DNA of 64,000 bases from Usnea hakonensis. Taxonomy: Eukaryota > Ascomycota > Lecanoromycetes > Lecanorales > Parmeliaceae. Location of the stretch: assembly GCA_013423325.1 (NCBI GenBank), contig BLJB01000038.1, positions 634 through 64,633 of the forward strand. The letters run 5' to 3'. Under the pieces are notes generated by a model, which ran no database searches, was not told where the DNA came from, and worked only from the letters and a program-made list of their open reading frames with translations. Positions 1 through 11,187 of this stretch are shown here, piece after piece. Each line of letters starts with the position of its first letter. Positions within the stretch are counted from its first letter, which is position 1. The position numbers and the translations under genes are program-made.

Positions 1-2502
1 GGCCACCATTCTGATATATACTGTGATACCCACCGTGGGTATCAAAAGGAATAAGAGTTAGTGCTCGCACGTCGTTGATAGTATTGACTTCTTGTCCTAT
101 AGTGATACATCGGTCGAACCAGCGCTTGGTAGGTCTTATGATTACATGGATCGGCATCTTGTCTTCAAGCTCCACGCAAATCGAGCGCAGTGTACTATGG
201 CGTACCAGGGCGTCCTCCAGAGCGTGTCTCAGCATGGTGACGCTAACATCTTTGATCTCGTAGGCCCATCGAATGTTCGAGGAAGCCGCTCGTTGCGAAC
301 TTGACCAGAAGTCTCGTATCACATCATTGTTGCGGTAGACGTCTTCCACGTCATCCTGCCAGCTGAGATTGAATTCTTCAAGCGCTGGTCTGACCAACTC
401 TTCCGCCTTTTCTGCCGAGGCAACATCACCAAATGTAGATATCATGTCCCGAGGAGATGGAGGGCCATCTGAATGCCTAAATTGGAGGCCTCGGTTCTTA
501 AGGGTGCTTTCTTTACTTCCAAGGACACGAGCTTGTTCTTGGATGGTCTGATTTTCATACACTTCTGCAGGCGATAGACGTTTCCCGTAAACCTTTTCGA
601 CTTCATAGCAGAAGCGCATGACGGATAGACTGTCCGCTGATGGGGTGATTTTCTCGGCGGAATGGCCCAAGATATGGCCCCATATTTCTGTTAGTTGCTC
701 CACCATAGGAGTTCGCTTGTCATTTGTCCTCTGCTGTTCAAGCTTTTGGAGATGTTGGTTGGCCAGGGTTTTTAACTCGGCCTTGCGTATTTTTCCGGAG
801 GCAGTCAACGGAAAAGTCTCCAAGCCAAGATCCCCCAAGGCGAAGACATCAGCCAAAGCGTATTCGGTCCCAAGGTCACGAATGACCGTCGCTTGAAGCC
901 TTTCTCTTAGCCCGGATATCTCAACGTCGCCTGGAGTTTGCCTGACAACGGCAATCGGGACTTCGCCCATTATTGGATCTGCAATGCCAACAACTTGGCT
1001 CTGTACACTGTTCAGCTAAATCTCATAGAAAGAATAACAGGACCAACCTTGATGCCGCTATGGCCGTTCAGGCAGGATTCGATCACGGCAGGGCTGATGT
1101 TTTCTCCTCCGCGTATGATGATATCTTTATACCGGCCAAGGATGTACACGCGGCCCTCTTCGTCCATCAAGGCTCGATCACCTGTAACAAGCCAATTGGT
1201 TTGGCCGTCAACATAAAAAGATTCGCTTGTTGCTTGGTTCAGGTAACCGCGAATGACAGATGTGCCAGAGCAATGAAGTTCGCCTTCTTCACCACGCTTT
1301 AGAGGCTTTCTACTACCGATTTGACATATCCGAACCTTGGCTCCTGGCATGACTCTTCCGATTGGGAGTACACCATTGCGCGAAATGAGGTTTTCGTCTT
1401 GATCCCAGGATATCATTCCAATGCCTTCAGTCATTCCCCATCCGGACACAATAACCACATCCGGCTCGAAATATTTCTTGCAAGTCTCAATGAGATTAAG
1501 GGCGACCATTTCGGCACCGATCCCAATAAGTTGTAGTGTAGTAGGCTTTTGGGAGTTAAAAGATGGATGATTGAACAACGCAGACATCATGGATGGCGTC
1601 GCTGTTATGTGGGTACATCCTTGAGACTTGATACCCTTCAACGTAGCATCAGGATCAAATCTTGGTGACGGAATGACAAGTGCCGCCCCCGCCCTCCAAG
1701 CGCAAAGAATGTTCCAAAAAGCGGCCATATGGAAATTTGGGGAGTGAGTAAGCACTTTGCTCGTTCCACTCATGCGTTTTGCCCTGCGGTAACATTCGGA
1801 CTGCGATCCAAGGTTCCTGGCAGTGTGGCCGCACGCTTTGGGCAGGCTCGTGGTACCACTGGTAAACAGAATGAGGGCCAAATCGTCGCCTGAAGCGGTA
1901 TCAGGTACAGAAGTCCAGTTCACCGCCAAAGGTGTCTCGTCTCCAAGGGTTCGAAGACTCTGCCAGCCATCTATACTGCCGGCTCCCTCGCAAAAGATTT
2001 TGAGCTTAGCTGATGGCAACTCTTCCGAGGTGGCTTTGTCCAGGTTTCTGCCCACGTCCAAGTCTTGAGCCACAAGCACGTCAGCCCTTAGAGTTTGTAG
2101 AATATGGTTGAGCTCATCCGGTCTACGAACTACTCGAAGATCAAGCGGTGCAAACGTTGCATTCAAAGCAGCTGCAGCCCAGCAGAGTAAGTTCCACTCT
2201 ATCGAATTCCATAGAAAGCAGGCAATGACAGATCCCTTTCGCACTCCTTGGCCGTGCAAAATCGTCGCTAGTCGACCTGCCGCCTGCTGCAGCTCCTTGT
2301 ATGTCCAGACAGTGTAATTGATATCTTGCGCCCGTTGTGTAGTCAGAGCTGGTAGCTGGTCTTTAGGTTGATACAACGAGATAGCTGCTGGGCTGTCTAG
2401 GTTCTTCTCGGCACCTTCTGACAGCAAGCGTCGGAAACTGGAAGTGAGGGACACTTCATCACCATAAGCTTCAGATAAATGCTGACTATCTGGTTCTGGC
2501 AT
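1..2502 (-). CDS. NRPS-like protein (A-T-C), 3' end beyond window
   Basis: Adenylate-forming enzyme fused to a carrier domain and the start of a condensation domain; it would activate a carboxylic or amino acid and load it on a phosphopantetheine arm. Exons (minus strand) are 2502-1048 and 1000-<1, with a 47-nt intron at 1001-1047; 818 residues are visible. Seen: A3 loop TSGTTSLPK (214-222), GWGMTEG (354-360), LVTGDRA (438-444), GRYKDII (456-462) and the A10 segment PLTASGKIRK with the catalytic Lys near 555. A carrier motif ADSLS (Ser about 609) follows. From about residue 700 a condensation-type segment begins, with RHSTLRS near 753, and it is cut by the window edge. The start is chosen because the N-terminus aligns with usual adenylation domains and no earlier in-frame Met fits. 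It is divergent from the MFS gene. The substrate is unknown. Confidence 0.85.
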
Positions 2503-3136
2503 TGCTTTTCTGGTGGTGATGCTTCTGATCGTTCCACGGCTGAGAGAAACAGGAACCTGTAGTAGTGCCCACGTAAAGAGAAGAGTCCGCCGATCAAGGT
2601 TTGGGGTAAGTCGAGCGACGAATGCATCTGACCCATCGGGTTATTTGTAAAGCGGCTGAATAGCGTGAATGTGGCGTTTTTACTAAAGCTAGGGTATTAC
2701 CTCGGTGCATGTCAACAAAAATTTGCCACTCCTTACATTCCTATTTGGGTATAAGATAGCATAGTGTTTACTTAGCGGTCTTCGGGGAGGTTCGGCCGAT
2801 TTGGCACTAACATCAAATCGAGCGTATCCAGACACGGATGTGACCCATTTCGGGACCATCACGGAGACGATTCGAAATCGTCATGAGGTGCACCGATATG
2901 ATCAACAGTTGACATCACGAAGGCTTGCCATTTCTGGGTCTCCTGACCGCCCCCTTCCCATCGCTTCTCATTGAACTTCTTGTGCATTTGCCGTAGTACC
3001 GGTCAGACGCAAAGCAGCCTAAAAGTACGCTCTTCAATTTCAGAGCTCCTGATATCACAGGTATCCGGTTGTCTTGTTTCCTATCGTCGTCTTCAAACCG
3101 GTGAACGGATTTCTCCCTCAAGCCTCGTTTCACCCA
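2503..3136. promoter_or_regulatory. shared divergent promoter region
   Basis: This 634-bp gap lies between the start codons of the NRPS-like gene (minus) and the MFS transporter (plus), so it must hold both promoters. A TATA-like stretch (ataagatag) is visible near 2751. No factor site can be named from the sequence. Co-regulation of an assembly-line enzyme and an exporter would be expected but is inference. Confidence 0.5.
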
Positions 3137-4568
3137 ATGGCAGGCCCAATTGAACAAAACGGCGAGCAAAGCAACCAAAGTCCGGCAAAAGATTCAATCT
3201 CTGAAAAGGAATCCCACAAAACGACTGGAACACAGACTCCCCCAAACGGCGGAGTGCGTGCATGGTCGCAGGTGCTGGGTTCATTTCTCGTATTTTTCAA
3301 CATATGGTATGGTCCCAATGTACCACATTATGGCAACTGATACCGACTGGCTCTTGCAGGGGCCTTGTCCTAAGCTTTGGTGTTTTCCAATCTTTCTATC
3401 AAACCACCTTTCTGCGTGGATACTCGCTTTCCGACCTGGCTTGGATAGGAACTACGCAAGTCTTCTGTCTGAATTTCGTCGGCGTCCTCACGGGCCCAAT
3501 CTACGATTTAGGATATCACGACCTACTACTTTACGTCAGCAGCTTTATGGTTATCTTTGCAATTATGATGCTTAGTCTGTCAACCAAGTATTACCAAGTC
3601 TTTCTCTCGCAAGGCCTATGTTTGGGCATAGGCAGCGGTATATTGTATGTCCCAAGCCTGGCACTCGTCGCGGCATCATTCACAACAAAGCGTGCTCTTG
3701 CGGTAACGATAGTCACTGCAGGCTCTAGTATAGGTGGGCAAATTTCCATTGTTAGAAAATGAGGTTGATCTTGCTGACCAGAAGCTCAGGTGGAATCGTT
3801 TATCCATTAGTCTTTCGTGCTCTATTGGAGCCCCTGGGGTTTGCATGGGCAGTTAGGGTCATTGGTTTTATCGCCCTCGGTATCAATGCCATTGCTATCC
3901 CAATGATCCGGACTGGCCAGACCAGTACGGCTAAGCCAGCAAGGCCACTGATGGAATTCAGGGCTTTCAAAGAGCTCCCATTCGTTGTCTATAACCTGGG
4001 GGGATTTCTGAAGTTTGTGGGATTTTACATTCCATTCGTATACGTTCCGATTTACGCTGAAGCCCACCTGCATAGTTCAATGAACCAAGCGATCGACTTG
4101 CTGGTGTATGCCAACACAGCCTCTTTTGTTGGAAGACTTATTGCCGCTTGGGCTGCTGATAGGGTTGGAGTCATGATACCATGGACAGCATGCGCCTTCG
4201 CTTCTGGTATCATATGCCTGACATGGCTTGCAGTTGAGAACATGGCAGGAATGCTGACTTTTGTCGTACTATACGGTTTCTTCTCTGGTGCTCTGATCGG
4301 TCTCCCTAGCGCCGTGCTTCCCTACGTCTCTCCTCTGAATGTTCTTGGTACACGTATGGGAATGACTTGGGGGTTGGCGGGTATAGCCCTCCTTGTTGGG
4401 TCACCCATTGCAGGAGCTCTAGTAGACCTTATGAGCGGGAGTTTCGTAAGGCTTCAGCTCTTCTGCGGGATATGCTTGCTGGCTGGCGCGTCGCTACAGA
4501 TACCACTTTGGTGGCTGTTGCGGAAGAAGATTGCTGCCGCTGCCGCTGCCAAGGCAGGTCGTACGTGA
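3137..4568 (+). CDS. MFS transporter, monocarboxylate-transporter type
   Basis: Twelve-helix plasma-membrane permease of the fungal monocarboxylate porter group. Exons 3137-3306, 3360-3733 and 3790-4568 splice in frame to 440 residues; introns are 53 and 56 nt with GTATGG/GTGGGC donors. Seen: a charged N-terminus of about 45 residues (ending NGGVRAWSQV), then repeated hydrophobic segments, the first-half signature around LGIGSGILYVPSLA and the loop SSIGGIVYP, both typical of the family. The C-terminus is short, Ala-rich and basic (RKKIAAAAAAKAGRT). The start ATG at 3137 precedes the normal hydrophilic N-terminus. Placed head-to-head with the NRPS-like gene, it may export its product, although members of this group also take up carboxylates. 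The substrate cannot be told from sequence. Confidence 0.85.
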
Positions 4569-4695
4569 AGAGACTTGGCTCCTGCATCTTTTCTATGTGG
4601 ATAACACTTGGTGCTCTTGGCAGAATGGTCATTCAAGCGTTCAACTGAATTTCGGCATCTCTTAGCGGACAAAGTCCATGGTATCTTCAAGTTCG

Positions 4696-5340
4696 TTAAA
4701 TATTTCTTTTAAAGTCAATATTTGGTCTTACTTTGTGATATAGCACGTCAGTCAACGTGTGCGTCCTTTCTTTGCGCTTCGAATATTTATAAGACCGCAT
4801 CCGGTCATCTTCCTTTACTGCACGGATTGCTTTGGATTTATCGATGACCTGGTAAGTTTCTCTGTCAACCAGAAGTGCCACGACTACTTCACCGGATGAT
4901 TCAGCGCATTCGTTGATCATTTTCCGTGTTTTCACCCCTTCGTCTTCTCGTCATCCTAGAAGCAAGGCGGTACTCTCAAATCTGCCTCCCTTGATACTTG
5001 CCGCCTTGGAGATCATGTGGAATCTTGAACTCGTCTCTTCGTCGGTCAAGCAGTATCTCCGTAGTGGCGCAACCATTGCCCCTGTTTCCGACGGCTACTT
5101 TGATGACTTCCGCAACCATCTCAACCTATTGCCACTTCAATCGAGAAGCGGGGTCAATATGCCAACAGCGGTGCTCATATTATTGGGTATCAAATTTAAA
5201 CCCCTAGCACCTAGCTTGCGTATCCCCATAACAATCGAACAGTGTAGCCACGGTACGATTGTCCAATACATCTTTCAAGACCCCTTTCCTATGAAGCATG
5301 TCCACTCCATAGTCTCTTTATCACTTGCATTACGTCAATA
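4696..5340 (-). pseudogene. decayed STAND-type repeat fragment
   Basis: Read on the minus strand in two alternating frames, this stretch shows repeats of the type VxxLLLDRRxDExxI followed by TEEVVKxAAxN-like helices, known from the C-terminal arrays of fungal NACHT/ankyrin proteins. Examples: ATTEILLDRRDEF, ALLLG then a stop then REDEGVKTRKMINECAESSGE, and VVALLVDRETYQVIDKSKAI. Frame changes and in-frame stops break the array, and no start codon, nucleotide-binding domain or ankyrin units are visible nearby. It is therefore a short relic of a STAND gene. The identification rests on the repeat pattern alone and could be wrong if the similarity is by chance. Confidence 0.45.
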
Positions 5341-6160
5341 ATTCCCGGATCCATCTTAACCTCATCTTTCCATTGCTCGTGGGGTAGCAGCAAAACTCTA
5401 CCGTTTTGGACAGCCTTCCTAATTAGTTTCTCCTTGATATTCGCTCCCTCTTGTCGATAGATAAGTCGATCCCGGCGATTTAACGTTGCAGTTTCATAGG
5501 GTACAGTATAAGGCTATACTAAGCTTTGCTAAGGTTAGCTCACCTAGTGTAAAATCTAAGCGCCAATCTAGGAAAGCTAAGGTACCTAGGCTACCTCCCC
5601 ATAGTTTCTATATACTTTACTTGGCAAGTTGGCAGAAGGGGCTTGGCACGCTTGACATGCTTAGCACATGACTAAACCCTCAGTCTTCATCCCTTTTTTC
5701 TTGCTTAGGTATGCAGTCAACCACCTTTAAACGCCTTACTCGGTTATCTGAAATAGTTGTCCTATATCTATCCATAGATTGTGCTGAGCTTCTCTAGTCT
5801 TTCACACGCTACTGAAACCACTGATAAGTCATATCAGGGCAAGAAGAAAGGTGGGTACTCTATTCGGGAGAACAGGCCCCCAAGATCGTTTGCGGCTAAT
5901 TGGTGGGTTGCTATAGATAAGCTAATCGCAATTCCCGTTCCGCGGGAGGATTATTTTAGTATTCGTGGATTGTTGAAGGGCGATTGGCCCGGGGTAAATT
6001 GGACAGGAAGACCGAGCTACGCCGGCGGTATAAGGGACTTCGCGGGAATTGTCCACCGCCTTCTGCCATCATCACCGATCCTACGATTCATCTGTCTGGC
6101 TTCTCTACTTGAGGTGGATCTATATCGCCGAGGCCACCTCTATCTACAGCCACTACCACC
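5341..6160. other. intergenic, no gene seen
   Basis: No supported gene. The stretch at about 5505-5660 is rich in ctaag/cctag/ttag words and looks like a short mutated repeat remnant. The segment 6030-6160 is the probable 5' leader of the SLATT gene. An open frame at 5781-6251 overlaps that gene in another frame and shows no domain. Confidence 0.5.
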
Positions 6161-7105
6161 ATGCCTTCAACGCCAGATCTGGAACGCGATGCCGCTGACT
6201 TCAACTCGGATGGGCCCCTCCCTCCCAAACTCGTCAAGTTTCGGAACTTGACTGGAATTGGCACACCCAAAACGCTCGCGGACTCGGAGTATCTTCGTCC
6301 CGCCAAAAATATTGGTATATATGCGCGCGTTATAGCCGAGGAGAGGAAGACTAGCTGGCAATACTGGTTCATGAACGGCTTGATCGAAGCTTGTTTCATG
6401 AGTCAAATTGCTATTGGAGCTTCCCTTACAGCCCTTGGTGCTGCTGACGCATCACATATTGCAATCACCGTTCTCGGGAGCGCCAACACGGTCATCGCAG
6501 GACTGCAGACCTATCTCAAGGGCCAAGGGCTGCCAAATCGACTGCGCCAATATGAATTCGGTTTGAGGAAGTTGAGGGAACACATTGAAGACCTCGAACG
6601 ACACTTCACCCATGAAGAGTGCAAACTGAACGTCGATCATGAAATTGCAGAAGTCGCTGCCATGTATCATGCAGTAAGACAAACAGCAGAGGACAATACC
6701 CCAGATACGTACTTGCCAATGGCAGGGGCCGGAGCAAAATTGCTAGCCAAGGCGAATCCACGACAAGACAATCAGACTCATGGGCCTTCTGGGCCTTCCG
6801 GTCCCGCAGCCCCAGCATTACCGGCGTCAGGTACCGAGACTGGACCTGAGGCTCTTGCTGCTTCTGGAAAGCCGCCTACAGCAGACGAAATGGCAGAAGC
6901 TGGCGGCCCAGAAGCGTCCAAGCCAGCCCCGGATACCTCCAAGCCAGCCCAGGATGCCTCAAAGCCAGCCCCGGATGCCTCGAAGCCTACAGCCGACAAT
7001 GATACAAGCAAAGATACCGAGCCAGCATTACCAAAGTCTCCAGTACCCGAGACACATACAGACGGAGCAGAGGTGACCGAAGAGACTCCACTGTTAAAGC
7101 ATTAG
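6161..7105 (+). CDS. fungal SLATT-domain two-TM protein
   Basis: Single-exon gene of 314 residues. The core matches the fungal SLATT family (SMODS- and SLOG-associating two-TM domain): an amphipathic lead-in (YARVIAEERKTSWQYWF, 54-70), TM1 about 72-93, TM2 about 98-118 with the TVIAGLQTYLKGQGLPNRLRQY segment, then a long helix (131-150). The C-terminal third is Pro/Ala/Ser-rich and disordered, with four 7-residue repeats of the SKPAPDA type (253-279) and an acidic tail ending ETPLLKH. In bacteria, SLATT proteins are predicted pore-forming effectors paired with nucleotide sensors; the role in fungi is unknown. No sensor gene is adjacent. The ATG at 6161 is preceded by a pyrimidine-rich leader and gives the expected hydrophilic N-terminus. 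Confidence 0.8.
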   Translation: MPSTPDLERDAADFNSDGPLPPKLVKFRNLTGIGTPKTLADSEYLRPAKNIGIYARVIAEERKTSWQYWFMNGLIEACFMSQIAIGASLTALGAADASHIAITVLGSANTVIAGLQTYLKGQGLPNRLRQYEFGLRKLREHIEDLERHFTHEECKLNVDHEIAEVAAMYHAVRQTAEDNTPDTYLPMAGAGAKLLAKANPRQDNQTHGPSGPSGPAAPALPASGTETGPEALAASGKPPTADEMAEAGGPEASKPAPDTSKPAQDASKPAPDASKPTADNDTSKDTEPALPKSPVPETHTDGAEVTEETPLLKH

Positions 7106-7919
7106 TATTGAATTTATGTCATAGAGCGAAAGGTCATGTAGAGTACCGGTGACATGGGCATTTTGTGGTGTTACGATGGTCCGAAAGTTGTACTTGCTAC
7201 AGGTACTTACGTGTATCTCACCAAAATTCCGTCGTTTGGCACTTGTCCTTTCAATGATGGTCTCCTTTGTTTGCAGGAGCAATTTCTCCCCCTAGAAAGA
7301 GGCCATTTTATAGATGTTACATTGCGGACAGTTCGCAGCATTTACCTCTTCAATCAGTCCCGGCACACCGAACAGTTGACCGTAATTAGTTTATATCCTC
7401 AGAGTCTAACATCTGAGAAGCTCTCTTACCGAAAGATCGATATCTGATCTTTGTTCTCCCTACCACCGTCTGCAATGTTACTTGCCGTCTCCAAGTCTTT
7501 GTAGATCCTTACCGAGTGGGTATCAACCTACTCGGCGTATAGATCTAGCTATATCAGACTTTCACCCTTCTCACCCGATATAAGCCTACCAACCATGGTC
7601 GTCACCACCAAACACACCTTACCACCAAACACACCTTTTGTCATTCCAGCCTGCACCCTCATTTTCTCCAGAGCAGTTCAGGCCGGTAATAGTTTCTCCC
7701 AAACCGATTCGTACTAACAAACCACCTCAGCCCCCGCTATTTTCAGTATCGCCGTCCCGGGATTTAGCAGCCCAAGGATTTCAGCCGATGCTGCCGCGTC
7801 GGCTCTACGTATATCCTAGAATCGTGAATCGCGTACATTTCTTCACTTGAGATCTTGGCTACCATAGCTGTTTCACCGGTAGTATCAATACTGTAGTCAA
7901 TCACTCTGAGACTAGATTT
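7106..7919. other. intergenic, no gene seen
   Basis: Terminator and flank of the SLATT gene followed by unassigned sequence. The perfect tandem word accaccaaacacacctt occurs twice in a row at about 7603-7637. Short open frames on both strands have no recognisable domain. Confidence 0.4.
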
Positions 7920-8925
7920 CACCCGAATGGCGATTTCTGCTACTCCTATATCTTCTCCTGTGACATATGACAAAGGCGCAAGGGAAGGAAAGAGAAAATA
8001 CTGCCAACTGTTTCCACCTGATCCATCTGTAGACCGCCGTCTTTCCTCAAAACGGCGAATTAGGGCACGCTGTATAAGGACAGGTGCCATTAGCCAGGGC
8101 ACCCGGACACGACTGACCTGGATAGCATAGGACCACCTTACTCATGCACCTAGCAGTGATATTGACCGGTAACCCGCTATTGAAGTTCCCACTCTCAGCG
8201 CACTTGACCGCCCCATCGAATAGTAGATCTAGCTGTGTCCAGCCGTTGTTGACGACGGTAGCGAGGTAGCCAACTTCGAGAACATTCAGGAGCTATGCTT
8301 GTTCCAGAGCGGTACTGTTCCAAAAGTCTTGTTTGACACCGGACCATGTGCAGATACTGTTGCTGTCGCAGTGGAGGACGGAGCCAGAGCTGGCTGGGGC
8401 TGTCTTGTTGCGTGATGGAGATTTCGAGGATACAGCCGACGGGGTCTCAGAGATGGTGGGGTCGTCGGAGCCGGGGACAAAGAAGGTGACGTTGCATTGC
8501 GGCTACGTTCCTATTGGTCAGCCTGTGGGTTTATGGTCAAGGCTCTGCAGATTCCGAAGGGAGAGTGTGAGGTATCTACTCACCCCGACTAGTGACTTTG
8601 ACTTCAAGTTATGGCTGATAGCCGTGGACACCAGAAATGTCTTCAATCCCAGATCAAGACCTTTTACCATGTCGAGTAACGAATAAGTGTTCCCTCCACT
8701 CCATGCACCCGTCGATGCAAAGCTTATAAACGATGGTTCATCCGTCATCAGTAGTTCCAGACCCCCATTGATCATATCTGATACCTCGCTGTCAATACTA
8801 CCTAGATATCCAGCCAAGTCTCCAATTTGTACCATCTGAGAGCTTTTTGTGCCGGCTGGCCAGATAGCTTTAGTCACACTAGGAGGTCTGTAAGGCTGTG
8901 ACGAGCGCTTTTGCGGCAGTCACGG
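7920..8925 (-). pseudogene. decayed Cys-rich hypothetical protein
   Basis: Read on the minus strand, a coherent protein can be followed. An upstream block (8877-8590) ends at a good donor GTGAGT; after a splice near 8512 the frame continues with CNVTFFVPGSDDP, a Ser-rich linker and VLHCDSNSICTWSGVKQDFWNST. A single stop (TAG near 8296) then interrupts a further conserved-looking segment with LDLLFDGAVKCAESGNFN, several Cys (CYPGQSCPG, GTCPYTAC) and a second stop. The even Cys spacing and N-glycosylation sites suggest a secreted or lumenal domain of a fungal membrane protein. I do not recognise the family. The in-frame stops argue for a pseudogene; an unrecognised intron is the alternative. 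Confidence 0.4.
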
Positions 8926-9915
8926 TGACTTCTTAGTTGGAGATCCTGTTAGTATCGACGAGGGTCATCAGAGAGGGAATCATACAAGCGGCTTATCAGT
9001 TTGCGAAATTTAGGGCTAGATAGCAATTTGTGAAGAAATTGTTTATTGCTGTCGGCAAGAAGGCAGTATGTCTGTCTTGCGCGGACGAACGCTAATTAAG
9101 TGTGAGTGGAGTACACAAAAAAAGTCCAAGTCGAGGAGATTCCCAGCCCACGATGCAAGACAGTACCGACTAATGACTTTGGCTATGTTAGAGGAAGTCG
9201 TAGAGGACCGAGCAGTCGCATCTAAGATTATAAATAGACTGAAGAAGAGCTGCCATATCTCCTTTGTACAGAAAAATTGCTCGTTCAGTTGAAGTGCCCC
9301 TCAACATATATGCCGAGGGAGTGTTCTGTTAATATACCCACTCTCCACTCTATCACAAATACCCGTATCATAATCAACGGAGCATTAGCCATGCGCTTAA
9401 CTCATCCATCATCCGCTCTTCTGACTCTTCCTGCAAGGTTGCACCCACACATCTACCGCCTTTTATCATAGCCAGCCTCAGCACGACCGGCTCTGAGATT
9501 CTCCCAGAATGGGTCTTTATTGCACCGCTGATGGCACTTGAATTGTGACTCGAAAAGGTTGCGATGCCGTAGAGTCTTTGTAGGTCAGAAAGAGCCAATG
9601 AGAAAGGTAATTATGTGACGTGAAGCCAGTGTTTCGTGTTTTGTGCTGACAAATAGGATTGGGGAAATCCCCCTAATTTTGTATATCTTTGTCAATTGAT
9701 TCGCTACCAGTCTTTTCCTCTTCCGGAATATGTACGGTCTGCTGATCGTAGCTCGAGACGATTCAACGCACACTCGAAACTGGAAGGCAAAGATTTGATG
9801 GTCAGGGTTGTTGTTGAGATTGACTTTAATCTCGCTTTTCTAGAAATTCTAACCACGTATAACATACCCTTTTGCTCAAAATTTTGTATAGCGTAGAAAC
9901 AGTAGAACTCCACTT
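8926..9915. other. intergenic, no gene seen
   Basis: No supported gene. Short frames, for example 9068-9292 on the plus strand, have no domain, no signal peptide and no splice context. Confidence 0.4.
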
Positions 9916-11187
9916 TCAGGCGGCAAAATGCGGGATATAGCTATTCCAGTCTATAGTTCGGAATGCGTCGGCAGGCAGAGCTCGGAGACTCGTAAATGCT
10001 AATACAACAATCGTGATTCTCCCAATTACGTACAGGGGAAACCAAAGGGGAAGCAAAAGGCGAATCAAAGATCTCGTCAGGATCCCTGACAGATAGATGT
10101 TGTACAACTTTGAGACATAGGTGAGGAGGAGGACGAAGGCGGGAACGCCGGTCGTCGTTGCTGAGCAAATACGCCAAGCGAGTTGTTCCTTCAAAGTCGG
10201 GAACTGAGAGTTCCAGGCCAAGCAGTGTAACGCCCCGAAGCTACATGCAAAAATTTGGAGAAGGATATCCGGCACGGTACTCGCTGCCCATCCTGGGACG
10301 AAAGAACTCAGGTTTAGTCTTAGGGTTACACTTCTTGCCCTACTGCGAGTACTACTAGCCTCATCTCCCTCTTCTGTGGAGACTGAGATATCAGACCTTC
10401 GGTCCGGCTTGGCCTCGTCTGTAGTAAGTGTCTCCGTGTCCGCCGTTGAGGCTGTTCCGCTTCTGAGCAACGCGGCATCCGATACTTCTAAAAGGACAGG
10501 ATATTCAACGTCTTGTGGCCGATTCAAAGAGAAGCCATAAATGAAGACAGAACAAAAAACGAACGCGACGGTCATAATTTCAAGCGGTGTGGTATGATAA
10601 TGATGAATAGCGCGGATCAGCGTCTGCACTACGAACCAAATGATCTGAGCCACAGCGATGAGCTTAATGACCCAATCGCTCTTTCCTCGGCTCTTCAACT
10701 CGTCTTCTGAGATCGGCGGGCCATCAATGTCGCGTCTTTCAATAAGATTTCGTAATTGTTCCGGCTCGCATTTCGATTCCGATTCCTCGCCCAGAGGTGT
10801 ACGCGTCCGGAAGCCATTGGCATAAGCAAATTGCGTGTGTACCAACGTCCACGTTTGGTGACCTTGACTGTGCAAATGATTCGATAGGTCTCGTGCGTTA
10901 AAGAAATTTTTGGCAGCAAGGGCAACAATCGCCTCGGGCGCCATCACAGCAATGAACATCCACCCGAGTTTCCGAAAGAATAGATACCATCGACCGTGTT
11001 TCTTTGGGACATCCAGATGCAAGGCAGACCACGTGCAGATGAAGATAGTAGCTAAACAGCCCCAAAGAATGGACCACGTCCCACGACCTGAAGGCTCAGG
11101 TGCCCATCCGTGAATAAGTATATCGTTTCTGGCTTGGACAGTATGAAAGTAGAGTGCGACGCTGATTAGAAGCGTCGGAGAAAACAT
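9916..11187 (-). CDS. multi-TM membrane protein, unknown function
   Basis: Intronless gene of 423 residues. It starts with a likely signal peptide or first helix (MFSPTLLISVALYFHTVQA), followed by the segment GWAPEPSGRGTWSILWGCLATIFICTWSALHLDVP, which is a recurring N-terminal block in a large fungal membrane-protein family of unknown function. Further hydrophobic helices lie at about 75-95, 178-200, 205-222, 300-320, 343-362 and 378-398. The central region (235-290) is hydrophilic, Ser/Thr-rich and probably cytosolic. It ends ...WNSYIPHFAA. No catalytic motif is visible, so a channel, receptor or scaffold role is guesswork. The start gives the expected family N-terminus. Confidence 0.75.
   Translation of the reverse strand: MFSPTLLISVALYFHTVQARNDILIHGWAPEPSGRGTWSILWGCLATIFICTWSALHLDVPKKHGRWYLFFRKLGWMFIAVMAPEAIVALAAKNFFNARDLSNHLHSQGHQTWTLVHTQFAYANGFRTRTPLGEESESKCEPEQLRNLIERRDIDGPPISEDELKSRGKSDWVIKLIAVAQIIWFVVQTLIRAIHHYHTTPLEIMTVAFVFCSVFIYGFSLNRPQDVEYPVLLEVSDAALLRSGTASTADTETLTTDEAKPDRRSDISVSTEEGDEASSTRSRARSVTLRLNLSSFVPGWAASTVPDILLQIFACSFGALHCLAWNSQFPTLKEQLAWRICSATTTGVPAFVLLLTYVSKLYNIYLSGILTRSLIRLLLPLWFPLYVIGRITIVVLAFTSLRALPADAFRTIDWNSYIPHFAA

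Noticed and set aside
5781..6251. 156-residue plus frame upstream of and overlapping the SLATT gene
   Set aside because: It overlaps the well-supported SLATT start in another frame and has no recognisable domain; probably leader sequence.
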